The position numbers and the translations under genes were made by a program. The notes under the pieces are model-generated. The model was not told where the DNA came from. It worked only from the letters and a program-made list of their open reading frames with translations, and did no database searches. 64,000 nt of DNA from Intestinibacter sp964449895 (GTDB taxonomy: Bacteria > Bacillota > Clostridia > Peptostreptococcales > Peptostreptococcaceae), in the NCBI GenBank assembly GCA_964449895.1, contig CAYVBY010000009.1, forward strand, positions 1 to 64,000. Direction: 5' to 3'. Each line of letters starts with the position of its first letter. Positions within the stretch are counted from its first letter, which is position 1. This document shows positions 43,224 through 52,708 of this stretch, piece by piece.

Positions 43224-43408
43224 ATTATTAAATAAATTGATGTGATGTATTTAAAATAAAATTCATTATAATAGGGTATAATTAATATAAAATAAATATT
43301 ATTTTGTATAGTTTAAAACTAAATCAATTTATTTTACAATTATTGTGTAATACACAAAAGTATTATATACTAGTTGTTTGAAGAATAACAAAATTAAGGG
43401 AGGAAATT

Positions 43409-46400
43409 ATGGCAGCTATTCAAGATATTCTTTTTATAGCTATGCAGGGATTTTCAGGGGCAGTAGCAGGATATATAACTAATAAATATGCTGTAAATAT
43501 GATTTTTAAAGAATATACTCCTCTAAAAATTGGTGGAGCAGTTAAAAAGAATAAAGAAAAATTTATAGAAGAAGTAAGTGAATTAGTTGAAAAGGATATT
43601 ATAAATTCACAAACATTAATGGGTTCTATAAAAAGTGAGGATTTTTCAAAGGTTATAGACGATTTATGTATTGAGCTTATTAATAACTCAATAGGTGAAC
43701 AATTTAAAGATACAAAATTAAAATCTATTCCTGGGATAGAAAATACTGCTGATAATGGAATTACATTTATAGAGCAAAATTTACAGGAAGAATTACCTAA
43801 TTTAATCGATAATTTATCTAATAAAATAGATTTAAAATATATATTACAAGATGATCAATTAAATAATATAAGTGATTCTATAATTAATTTAATTGTAGAT
43901 GAGATAGAATCAGATAATAAATTAGAAGAATTATTATCTTATATATATGACCAAAATAAAGAAATAACTTTACAAGATATATTAAGTGAAAATGCTACAA
44001 ACAATTTAATAAATGGCATATCTAATGTTTTAAATGACTCTGTAAATAAAATAATTGATGATGAACAAAAAAGTTTAGAATTACTAGAAAAAGTATACGA
44101 ATTATTTGATCTAAAATCAGTTATTTCTAAATTAGAAGATAATCTAGAACAAAAGAGTATAGAGGATATATTAGGTACAGAAGGATTAGAATCTATAGGA
44201 GATTTATTATTTGAACATATAAAAAATCTAATAAGAAAAGATGAGGGAAAAGAAAGTCTACAAAATATTATATGTGAATTATTAGAACTTGCAAAGGATA
44301 TGGATATAACTCTATTTGAAATTCTTCCAGAGGATATAGCAAATTCTCTAATAGCTTATATAAAAGATATTATTCCTCAGTTAGCGCCACATATATCTAA
44401 TTGGTTATACGAAAATAAGGAAAAAATAGATGATTTAATAAATCAGGCAGTAGAAGAAACAGCTCAGAATGTAGAAGATTCATCTGTAAAAGGTTTATTA
44501 GAAAAATTTGGAGGTATGTTATCTACAATATCTCAAACTTTAAAAATAGTAGATAGAGCCTCAGATATGGTTATGAACTATGAATTAACTCCAGAAGCTA
44601 GTAATAAGATTTATATAGCTATAGCGAAGTTTTTAGAAGATACAACTATAGCGGATTTAATTCAATTGCTAGAATCTAATTTATCTATGACAGAAGAAGA
44701 TATCTCACAAAATATAATAAATTTAATAGATACAAATGGAGATATTTTAATAGGAAAACTTATATATAATTTTAAAGATAAAAAGATATGTGAATTAGTA
44801 GAATTAGATTTAGAAAAAATATTTAAATCAAAGGGTATGCCTTTAATATATAAATGGATAAAATCCAACAAACAACAAATAAACATATATTTAAATAATT
44901 CTACAAGAGATAAATCTATACAATTACTATCTACTAACTTAGAAGGTATAATTTCAAATGAAAAGATAAATTCATTATCTAAAAATCTTCCAAAGTTTAT
45001 TTCTAAATATATAAGCAATAATAAGAAGATATGTAAATCTTATGTGGAAAAAATAGTTTTATCTTCTATAGAAAAGATAGATATAGAAAATATAATAATC
45101 AAAAATAAAGAAACTTTAATACTATTAATATGTAGTAAATTTAACGATTTAAAGAAATTTATTTGTGATGATTTAAAAGATAAGGAAGTTGAAGACTTAT
45201 TAAAATTAATCAAAGATAAAGAAGGATTTAGCCTATCTTTAAGTAAAAAAATTCATAATGGATTAATTAATAACTCTGAAAAAGTATTCGATAATAATGT
45301 AAAACGAGTTATTTACAATAACTTAATTAAATTAGATGAAGATGAAATATGCAATATTGCACAAAGTTTTATGGGCAAACAGCTTAAGCCATTATCTTAT
45401 TTTGGTGCATTATTAGGTACTATAGTAGGATTTGTATTTGCATTTTTTATAAATGGAACAATAAACCCTTTTGGATTTTATAATGAAATTACAACTACAG
45501 TAGTATCATGTATATTAATGGGTATGGTTGGTATATTAACAAATGTAATAGCACTATGGATGATATTCCATCCTTATGAAAAAAATAAATTTGTAGCTAA
45601 AATACCTCTATTTAAAATTTTTGCACAAGGTTATATTCCAGCTCATAAATCTGGATTTGCAAATGGTATGGCCCATTTTATAGATAATGAACTTCTAAAA
45701 GGAAAAAGAGTGGAAGAATTATTTAATAGCAAAAAAGATAGTTTTTCAGAAAGCATATTTAATTTTGTATCTAATAACAATTTTAAGATACTATTAGATA
45801 TTGTTACAGAGAAAAAAGACAATATTAGTAAATTTTTATATGAATTTATAATAAAAAGATGCAATAAAAATAAATCATCAATTGCAAAATATTTATCTAA
45901 AAATATAAATAAAGTAAATTTAAGTACTGTAGTTACAAAGGAAAAAACTCTAGATGTATCAGAAAAATTCTTATGTACATTAGATAAATTTAATGATAGC
46001 ATAGTTAAATTTGCTCAAAATAAAATAGATAAACAACAAACACTAAATCAATTATTACCAGATAATATAGCTAAATCTATTAACGAAAATATAAATCAAG
46101 CTATAAATGAAAATATAAATACAGCAATTGAGAAAATTTTAAAAGAAGAAGCTATAAAATCTATAATTTTAAATAATTCAGCTACATACGAAAATATTAC
46201 AGCTAAGACTATTGAAGAATTTATAGGATTTGAAAGAGTAAACAAACTAAAAGTGTCAGTTGAAAATAATCTAAATAATTACATAATATCAAAATTACCA
46301 GATGTATTAGATAAAGGCTTATATAAATTATTAGAAGAACAATTATCTGAAGATAATACTATAGGTGAAATTTTCGGTGGCAAAATAAAAGTTACTATAG

Positions 46401-47629
46401 ATAAAAATTTATATAAAATAACATCTGATTTACTTTATAAATTATGTGTTTATATAAAAGAAAACAAAGAAGATGTTATAGATTTAGTTGCAAAGATGAT
46501 TAGAGATCAACTTAATTTCTTCATAAGAATGGCTTATGATTTTATGAATGGAAATCATCTAGTAGGTCTTGTGGTAGAAAATATTATAGACACAAAGCTT
46601 GTAGATTTTGTAAACGACATTATGTATTCAACAGTAAAAACAGCATCTATTTGTACTAATTCTATAATTTATCCAACAACTATGGGTAATCTAGGATTAA
46701 ATATAAAAGAAATAAATACAAAAGTTGTGACTGGAAAAATAGTAGAATCTATAAAAGACAATGAAATTATATTCCAAAATGTGGATAATATATTTATATC
46801 TACAATTGATGAATTTAAAGATATCCACATAATAGATATAATTAAAGATACAAATATTGGGAATTTAGATGGTTTATATGTTTTATTTGAAGATGAAGTC
46901 GTGATAATTGTGGATAATACAAGAAATAATTACCAAAACAATCAAACTACAATAAATGAGTTTGTGAATAACTATGTGATTGAAAATATAACTTCACAAG
47001 TATTAAATTCAAAATTAGATATAGTAGATGTTGATAACTTGATTTCAGAGATTGTAAAATTCTCATTAGATAAACTTAATAATGAACAATGTAGAAATAT
47101 ATTATTACAATTAGTTGAATCTATTTATGACAATAAAATTTCAAATATGAAAGCAGATGATTTAATAAGTTTAGATATTTTATCTTTAGGAATAGAATCT
47201 GCTATGAATAGATTATTTAAAGATTTTGATTTTAATGAAAACAATCAATATATAACAGATAAGATAGTCTTACGTTGTGTAGAAAGTGAATTTAGATTTA
47301 TAGATAATTCTACTATAGAATATATTATGAAAAATATGATAGATTCAATACTTATTACTTCAATCGGATTTACAGTAGATGCTATGAAGGCATTAAAACT
47401 TAAAGAAATAACAACAGAGCAAGTTGAAATAATGGATCCAAGAGAAATTCATGTATTATTCAAATCATTTGCTGGAGATTTCTTCATTAAATTATATTTA
47501 TATGGTTCAATGGGGGCAGTATTTGGAATAAACATATATCTATCAATAATATTAGGTCTATTAGATATAGCATACAGCAAAAAAATTGAAAGTATTGATA
47601 TAACGACTGATAATATTTTCAAGGAATAA
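43409..47629 (+). CDS. Giant DUF445 protein with two tandem units
   Basis: The 1406-residue protein has GGGAGGAAATT before the ATG. Residues 8-35 (GFSGAVAGYITNKYAVNMIF) are the DUF445 membrane hallmark: a helix followed by TNKYAVxM. A second copy lies at about 663-725: two helices, then GMVGILTNVIALWMIFHPY, then IPAHKSGFANGMAHF as in the family's next block. A last helix pair is near 1361-1390. Between these are two very long helical, Asn/Ile/Lys-rich stretches with repeating short amphipathic units. Usual DUF445 proteins have about 400 residues, so this is an enlarged duplicate form. It is membrane-bound; function unknown. The next gene's ribosome site lies in its terminator. Confidence 0.85.
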   Translation: MAAIQDILFIAMQGFSGAVAGYITNKYAVNMIFKEYTPLKIGGAVKKNKEKFIEEVSELVEKDIINSQTLMGSIKSEDFSKVIDDLCIELINNSIGEQFKDTKLKSIPGIENTADNGITFIEQNLQEELPNLIDNLSNKIDLKYILQDDQLNNISDSIINLIVDEIESDNKLEELLSYIYDQNKEITLQDILSENATNNLINGISNVLNDSVNKIIDDEQKSLELLEKVYELFDLKSVISKLEDNLEQKSIEDILGTEGLESIGDLLFEHIKNLIRKDEGKESLQNIICELLELAKDMDITLFEILPEDIANSLIAYIKDIIPQLAPHISNWLYENKEKIDDLINQAVEETAQNVEDSSVKGLLEKFGGMLSTISQTLKIVDRASDMVMNYELTPEASNKIYIAIAKFLEDTTIADLIQLLESNLSMTEEDISQNIINLIDTNGDILIGKLIYNFKDKKICELVELDLEKIFKSKGMPLIYKWIKSNKQQINIYLNNSTRDKSIQLLSTNLEGIISNEKINSLSKNLPKFISKYISNNKKICKSYVEKIVLSSIEKIDIENIIIKNKETLILLICSKFNDLKKFICDDLKDKEVEDLLKLIKDKEGFSLSLSKKIHNGLINNSEKVFDNNVKRVIYNNLIKLDEDEICNIAQSFMGKQLKPLSYFGALLGTIVGFVFAFFINGTINPFGFYNEITTTVVSCILMGMVGILTNVIALWMIFHPYEKNKFVAKIPLFKIFAQGYIPAHKSGFANGMAHFIDNELLKGKRVEELFNSKKDSFSESIFNFVSNNNFKILLDIVTEKKDNISKFLYEFIIKRCNKNKSSIAKYLSKNINKVNLSTVVTKEKTLDVSEKFLCTLDKFNDSIVKFAQNKIDKQQTLNQLLPDNIAKSINENINQAINENINTAIEKILKEEAIKSIILNNSATYENITAKTIEEFIGFERVNKLKVSVENNLNNYIISKLPDVLDKGLYKLLEEQLSEDNTIGEIFGGKIKVTIDKNLYKITSDLLYKLCVYIKENKEDVIDLVAKMIRDQLNFFIRMAYDFMNGNHLVGLVVENIIDTKLVDFVNDIMYSTVKTASICTNSIIYPTTMGNLGLNIKEINTKVVTGKIVESIKDNEIIFQNVDNIFISTIDEFKDIHIIDIIKDTNIGNLDGLYVLFEDEVVIIVDNTRNNYQNNQTTINEFVNNYVIENITSQVLNSKLDIVDVDNLISEIVKFSLDKLNNEQCRNILLQLVESIYDNKISNMKADDLISLDILSLGIESAMNRLFKDFDFNENNQYITDKIVLRCVESEFRFIDNSTIEYIMKNMIDSILITSIGFTVDAMKALKLKEITTEQVEIMDPREIHVLFKSFAGDFFIKLYLYGSMGAVFGINIYLSIILGLLDIAYSKKIESIDITTDNIFKE

Positions 47630-47631
47630 AA

Positions 47632-47674
47632 TAAAAAAAACTCCTAACTCTATAATTAGAGGAGGAGTTTTTTT
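47632..47674 (+). terminator. Terminator-like hairpin containing the next ribosome site
   Basis: A-run, ACTCCT and an inner CTCT pair with AGAG and AGGAGT, followed by seven T. The right arm GAGGAGGAG is also the Shine-Dalgarno of the gene starting at 47675. The hairpin may attenuate both transcription and translation of that gene. Confidence 0.65.
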
Positions 47675-48427
47675 ATGAAAAAATTTAGTGGATTAATAGT
47701 TTTTTTAGTTGGAATAATGATAATATCGGTGTTTAATTTCCATAAGGTAGAAGAAGTTTTTGAATTAAACTTAAGTAAAGATATACAAACTAAAGTAATA
47801 AATAAAAGTAATAAATACATCAAAGCAAACTTAAAAATTCCAGTGTTAGTTGTGGAAAATAAAGAAATTGAAAATAAAATAAATAAGAAAATAGAAGAAG
47901 ATATTATGAATTTTTATGATAATTCATTTGAGGAATCTGAAAGTTATTTTGATGATTTTCCAGAAAGTGAAATGCAATTTGTTGTAAGTTCTGAGTATGA
48001 AATTAAAAAAAATAATAAACAAATAATAAGTCTGCTTGTCAAATATTATAAATATAGCGGAGGGGCACATGGAATTTATGAATATGTTCCATACAATATA
48101 GATGTAACTTCCGGTGATATTTTTAAATTACAGGACATATTTAAACAAAATACAAATTATAAACAAATGATAGATAAAGAAATAAAAAAACAAGTAAAAG
48201 AATTAAACATAAAAAATCAATTACCAGAAGATAGTGATCAATTGTACACTTTTCAAGAAATAAAAGAAAATCAAAAATTTTATTTGATAGACAATAAGTT
48301 AGTTGTATTTTTTGATCTTTATGAAATAGCTCCTTATGTTGCTGGAATACCAGAATTTTCTATCGGTGAAGAAATTCTAAAAGACATGATAGATGAAAGT
48401 TATAAAGATAAAATTTTTAGTAATTAA
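47675..48427 (+). CDS. DUF4163/DUF3298 extracytoplasmic protein
   Basis: The 250-residue protein has a short N-terminal signal anchor (residues 5-21, LIVFLVGIMIISVFNF). The rest matches the pair seen in RsiV and PdaC: a DUF4163-like part with LLVKYYKYSGGAHGIYEY near residue 118, and a DUF3298 part with TSGDIFKLQDIF near 149 and FYLIDNKLVVFFDLYEIAPY near 202, then GIPEFSI. RsiV uses this fold to bind lysozyme, but there is no sigma factor gene here. The GGAHG histidine block is intact. Its ribosome site is inside the upstream hairpin. Confidence 0.82.
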   Translation: MKKFSGLIVFLVGIMIISVFNFHKVEEVFELNLSKDIQTKVINKSNKYIKANLKIPVLVVENKEIENKINKKIEEDIMNFYDNSFEESESYFDDFPESEMQFVVSSEYEIKKNNKQIISLLVKYYKYSGGAHGIYEYVPYNIDVTSGDIFKLQDIFKQNTNYKQMIDKEIKKQVKELNIKNQLPEDSDQLYTFQEIKENQKFYLIDNKLVVFFDLYEIAPYVAGIPEFSIGEEILKDMIDESYKDKIFSN

Positions 48428-48466
48428 TAAAAAATAAAATCTAAATGATAAATATACATTTGAAAT

Positions 48467-48515
48467 AAAAATGCCAGTTCCTTAAAAAATATTATTTTAA
48501 AGGAACTGGTATTTT
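48467..48515. terminator. Two-way terminator
   Basis: AAAATGCCAGTTCCTT and AAGGAACTGGTATTTT form a 16-base stem with one G-U pair. It separates the convergent DUF4163 and sleC-like genes. Confidence 0.82.
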
Positions 48516-48518
48516 GTT

Positions 48519-49790
48519 TTAAATAATAGGATTTAAGGAAGCTATTTTAGTTACTGCTACATAAATTCTAGATATTTCATACCATGTTTTAAAATCGACA
48601 ACTCCAGTCTGAGGAAGACCGAATATTTGTTGGAAAGTTCTAACTGACTGGGCAGTTTGCTCTCCAAATATTCCATCTTCAGCAACTTTAGGCAGAGCAG
48701 GATAAGAATTTGATATAGCATTTAATTGATTTTGAATAGTTCTGACATAAGTACCTTCAGAGCCTACTTCTAGCGTAAATCCAGGATAAGAAACAGGAAC
48801 TCCAGATACTATTTGTGCATTTGCAAATACTATATTATCACCATAAAAATATTTAAGAATATCTTCATAGTTGTATCCTTGGTCTCCTAAATCTTTACTT
48901 CCCCATTGTGTCATTTGATCAGGACATTGAGTTTTAACTCCATCACAATATTGAGCCAAAAGAGGCTGTCTAGATGTAGGAGGTCTTCTAATAAATGTAT
49001 TAAAAATTGAATCTACAACTACAGAAATTTCGTCGTAAATATTTCTGTTGTGGATATATTTATGGTCATAATTTGTAGTAGATGTAATTGTAAAAGAAAA
49101 ACCTTGATTTCTATACCATTCAGTAAAAACTCTATTTAAAGTAAAGGAAATAATTGCAATAACATTTGCAAATATAGTCTGTTCTGGCCAAGTTGAATAT
49201 ATTTCAGAAGAAGCTACATTTTTTATATAAGTTTTAAATGGAACCCAATAGTTTTCAGCAGAAGTATCTTCTGGAAGTCCATCATGAACAATTATAAATT
49301 CGGGTACAACGGGATTATCTAAAACAACAAATCCTGTAGGTGGTGGAATAGGCTTTAAGCTATCTTCTGGAATTTTTGGAGGGTAATCTCCCCACAGAGT
49401 ATGAGCTCCTATATCGTATATGATTTCATTTTGTCTTTTATAAGAAAGTCTGCTTCTTTGTCTAGGTCTCATAGGAATTGATTGTCGAGCATTTACTATA
49501 GGTAGAAGTTGTGTTCCATTTATTATAATAGTTTCATATCCATCTTTTATTGCTTCTACTAAATAATCTGTATAAGGCTTTGTATCTGAAGGAGCTAGAG
49601 AATAAGACAAATCTGGAGCTGATAAAGGGAGATTATTTATTTGACCTGATTCATTAGTTTTTAAATTTTGATATACTAAAGCAGAGGTTGAACCGTCTTC
49701 ATTTAGCCTATAAATATTTATAGTAACATCTTGCATAGGTCTATTACTAGTAGAATCTATTACATTAATTGTTAAATAGCCATCTTGCAT
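48519..49790 (-). CDS. sleC: Spore cortex-lytic enzyme SleC
   Basis: The 423-residue protein starts MQDGYLTINVIDSTSNRPM, the form I recall for SleC of Clostridioides difficile. The first 110 residues are a carboxypeptidase-regulatory-like beta domain acting as the pre-pro part. A middle SpoIID-like region (about 200-330, with TIFANVIAIISFTLNRVFTE and YDHKYIHNRN) is the lytic transglycosylase. The C-terminal 80 residues are a peptidoglycan-binding domain (LEVGSEGTYVRTIQNQLNAI, then EDGIFGEQTAQSVRTFQQIF). SleC is held in the spore as a zymogen and cut by Csp proteases in germination to degrade cortex. Csp genes are not in the window. It is divergent from prsW. Confidence 0.8.
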   Translation of the reverse strand: MQDGYLTINVIDSTSNRPMQDVTINIYRLNEDGSTSALVYQNLKTNESGQINNLPLSAPDLSYSLAPSDTKPYTDYLVEAIKDGYETIIINGTQLLPIVNARQSIPMRPRQRSRLSYKRQNEIIYDIGAHTLWGDYPPKIPEDSLKPIPPPTGFVVLDNPVVPEFIIVHDGLPEDTSAENYWVPFKTYIKNVASSEIYSTWPEQTIFANVIAIISFTLNRVFTEWYRNQGFSFTITSTTNYDHKYIHNRNIYDEISVVVDSIFNTFIRRPPTSRQPLLAQYCDGVKTQCPDQMTQWGSKDLGDQGYNYEDILKYFYGDNIVFANAQIVSGVPVSYPGFTLEVGSEGTYVRTIQNQLNAISNSYPALPKVAEDGIFGEQTAQSVRTFQQIFGLPQTGVVDFKTWYEISRIYVAVTKIASLNPII

Positions 49791-49928
49791 TTAATCATCC
49801 TCCTTACAATAAATATATTATTGATATTTGATTTCAAATTCTATTATTTATTTTATGAATAGAGTAAGTTTTTTGTGAAAATATATTTTATAAGGATTAA
49901 TTTACAAAATTAAGAAAGGAACATATAG

Positions 49929-50639
49929 ATGAAAATTATTTTATTGATTTTCTTACCTGTAATTGCGTTTGCATTTTGGATTTATAAAAAAGATAAGTAT
50001 GATAAGGAAGATATTTTAGTACTATTAAAGTATTTTATCTTAGGAATGCTAATTAGCTTTTTAGCAATAATCATAGAAAAATTTTTGTTAAAGGAGAGAA
50101 TTTTTCAAGGTGATGTAAAATTAATATATACATCTTTTATAATTGCAGGAGTTACAGAAGAAGTTTTAAAAGGGCTTATTTTATCCTTATTAGCAACCAG
50201 AGAACAAAATTACAATGAAAAATTAGATGGAATAGTATATTCTATATTTTTATCTTTAGGATTTGCAACGATTGAGAATATAATTTATATGAATTACGAA
50301 GGAATCTATTCTATTTATGAAATAGCTCTTATAAGGACATTTATATCTATTCCAGGACATATTATGTTTGCAATTACTATGGGATATTATATATCAAAAT
50401 ATAAATTTGAAAAAAATAAAATTAAAAGAAGACAGGAGTTAATTTTAGCTTTTTTGATTCCAATATTAATTCATGGTACTTTTGACTTTATATTAATGAT
50501 AGAATATAAATGGATTATTGTAATATTTATAATTTATTTAACCGTTTTAGCAAAAATAAATTTAAATAAACTTAATAAATATATGATATATTCAAAGAAG
50601 CAATTTTTTGATAGACTAAAAAACAGAAAAAAAAGATAA
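49929..50639 (+). CDS. prsW: PrsW-family intramembrane protease
   Basis: The 236-residue protein has about seven hydrophobic segments. The glutamic protease-type motifs are GVTEEVLKGL near residue 75, GFATIENIIYM near 112, SIPGHIMFAITMG near 140 and ILIHGTFDF near 178; the EE, E, H and H/D residues are the expected active-site set. AGAAAGGA precedes the ATG. PrsW cleaves membrane anti-sigma factors in response to envelope stress or antimicrobial peptides. The neighbouring sleC is, as I recall, also next to prsW in C. difficile, which supports both names. No anti-sigma gene is nearby. Confidence 0.82.
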   Translation: MKIILLIFLPVIAFAFWIYKKDKYDKEDILVLLKYFILGMLISFLAIIIEKFLLKERIFQGDVKLIYTSFIIAGVTEEVLKGLILSLLATREQNYNEKLDGIVYSIFLSLGFATIENIIYMNYEGIYSIYEIALIRTFISIPGHIMFAITMGYYISKYKFEKNKIKRRQELILAFLIPILIHGTFDFILMIEYKWIIVIFIIYLTVLAKINLNKLNKYMIYSKKQFFDRLKNRKKR

Positions 50640-50668
50640 ATATATTATAAAAAGAAAGGAAATGAGAT

Positions 50669-51967
50669 TTGATTAATTTACCAGAAAAATTTTTAAATGA
50701 TGTAAAACTAATATTACAAGATGAATACGAGGATTTTATTAATAGTTATAAAGAACCTAGGACAACAGGTCTTAGATTAAATACAATGAAGCTTTCAGAA
50801 CAAAAATTATTAGATTTAAATTTATTTGAGTTAGATGAAATACCTTGGGCAAGTGGTGGATTTTATTATGATGAAAGTAAATTCAGACCAGGGAAAAATC
50901 CATTACACGAAGCAGGTGCATATTATCTACAGGAACCTTCAGCTATGAGTGTTGTTCCAAAGCTAGACTTACAAAAAGGTGATAAAGTATTAGATATGTG
51001 TGCAGCTCCAGGTGGAAAATCTACATATATACTATCTCAATTAGATGATACAGGACTTTTAGTTTCAAATGAAATAAATCCAACTAGAATAAAAGCTTTA
51101 GGAGAAAATTTAGAGAGATTTGGAGCTAGAAATTGTATAATAACAAATACAGATTCAGCTAAATTAAAAAAAGTATTTACTGGATATTTTGACAAAATAG
51201 TAATAGATGCACCATGCTCTGGTGAAGGTATGTTTAGAAAAGATCCAGTTGCGATAGAGGATTGGAGTTATGAAAAAGTTCTAGAATGTCAATCTATACA
51301 AAAAGAAATTATAAGAGACGGTTATAAAATGCTCAAAAAAGGAGGAATTCTAGTTTATTCAACTTGTACATTTGCAAAAGAAGAGGATGAAGATGTAATA
51401 GATGAATTTATAGAAGAATATGAAGGAGCAGTTTTAATAGAAAAGGAAAGATTGTGGCCTCATAAAATAAAAGGAGAAGGACATTTTGTAGCAAAAATAC
51501 AAAAGCTTGATGATGAAAGTTGTAAAACAAAAGAAATGAAAGTTAAAAAATTAAATAGTGAAATCAAAGATTACAAAAACTTTGAAAAGAAATATTTAAA
51601 TACAAAGATTGGTGACAAATTAATGATAAGAGGTGAAAATTTATATCTTCTTCCAGATGAATGTCCAAATTTAGATAAAATAAAAGTTCTTAGATATGGA
51701 TTGCATTTAGGAACATTAAAGAAAAATAGATTTGAGCCTTCACATGCTTTATCTCACTACTTAAAAATAGAACAAGTAAAAGGAGTTCACAATATAAAAG
51801 TAGATGATGAACAAGTATATGATTATTTAAGAGGAAATGTCTTAAATACAAATGACAGTAGAGGTTGGGTTATTGTAGCAGTAGAAGAAATACCTCTAGG
51901 TTGGGGAAAAGAATCAAATGGAGTATTAAAAAATCACTATCCAAAAGGTCTTAGAATAAATTACTGA
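50669..51967 (+). CDS. RsmF-like rRNA cytosine-C5 methyltransferase
   Basis: The 432-residue protein uses a TTG start preceded by AAAGGAAATG. It is a NOP2/Sun (RsmB/RsmF) m5C methyltransferase: the S-adenosylmethionine loop VLDMCAAPGGKSTYI is near residue 110, the catalytic Cys is in DAPCSGEGMFRKDP near 175 and the second Cys is in YSTCTF near 230. The C-terminal 140 residues match the RsmF-type RNA-binding extension, with YLLPDECP near 330 and HLGTLKKNRFEPSHAL near 350. It modifies 16S rRNA in the cytoplasm; the exact position is not deducible. Confidence 0.88.
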   Translation: MINLPEKFLNDVKLILQDEYEDFINSYKEPRTTGLRLNTMKLSEQKLLDLNLFELDEIPWASGGFYYDESKFRPGKNPLHEAGAYYLQEPSAMSVVPKLDLQKGDKVLDMCAAPGGKSTYILSQLDDTGLLVSNEINPTRIKALGENLERFGARNCIITNTDSAKLKKVFTGYFDKIVIDAPCSGEGMFRKDPVAIEDWSYEKVLECQSIQKEIIRDGYKMLKKGGILVYSTCTFAKEEDEDVIDEFIEEYEGAVLIEKERLWPHKIKGEGHFVAKIQKLDDESCKTKEMKVKKLNSEIKDYKNFEKKYLNTKIGDKLMIRGENLYLLPDECPNLDKIKVLRYGLHLGTLKKNRFEPSHALSHYLKIEQVKGVHNIKVDDEQVYDYLRGNVLNTNDSRGWVIVAVEEIPLGWGKESNGVLKNHYPKGLRINY

Positions 51968-52042
51968 TATATCAAAGGGAAAATATCAAACTTATTGAAT
52001 ATATATAATTGAAGTCATTTTAAACGAATAGGAGATGTAAAC

Positions 52043-52597
52043 GTGAAAGATAAAAATAAAAAGGAAGAAAAAAACTTAATGAGCAGCATAATTGAATGGG
52101 TGAAAGTTTTTTTATTTGCTATTATAATAGCTGCAGTTATAACTATGTTTATAAAACCTACGTTAGTTAGGGGAGATTCTATGTTACCAACACTTCATGA
52201 AAATGATTATTTGATAATAAATAGAATTGGATATAAAATAGGAGAACCTGAAAAGGAAGATATTATAGTATTTAAATCACATATAACTCAAAGTGATGGA
52301 ACTGAAAAAGATTTAGTAAAAAGAATAATAGGAGTTGCTGGAGATGAAATTCTTATTACAGAAGGACAAGTTTTTGTAAATGGAGAATTACTAGATGAAC
52401 CTTATTTAGAATATGGAACATATACAGAGGGAGAAATAGACTTAGTAGTACCAGAAGGCAAATTATTTGTTTTGGGAGATAACAGACTAGTAAGTTTAGA
52501 TAGTAGATCCGAAGATGTAGGATTAGTTGATATAGATAGTGTACAAGGTAAAGTTTTTTTAAGGCTATATCCTTTTAGCGATATAGGATTTATTTAA
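52043..52597 (+). CDS. lepB: Signal peptidase I
   Basis: The 184-residue protein starts at GTG with GGAGATG upstream. One membrane helix (residues 20-38) is followed by catalytic Ser46 in RGDSMLPTL, Lys93 in LVKRIIGVAGD, and the conserved VLGDNRLVSLDSR block near 148 (normally GDNR.nS.DSR). It cuts signal peptides from exported proteins on the outer face of the membrane. A small loop at 80-90 varies from other members. It is complete. Confidence 0.92.
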   Translation: MKDKNKKEEKNLMSSIIEWVKVFLFAIIIAAVITMFIKPTLVRGDSMLPTLHENDYLIINRIGYKIGEPEKEDIIVFKSHITQSDGTEKDLVKRIIGVAGDEILITEGQVFVNGELLDEPYLEYGTYTEGEIDLVVPEGKLFVLGDNRLVSLDSRSEDVGLVDIDSVQGKVFLRLYPFSDIGFI

Positions 52598-52708
52598 TCA
52601 TACTAAATCAATAATTACTTACATAAAAATATACAAATATGAATATAAAATAATAATCGATTTTTTTAATAAATATTTTCTTATTCATTAGTGAAAAGGG
52701 GTAAATTT

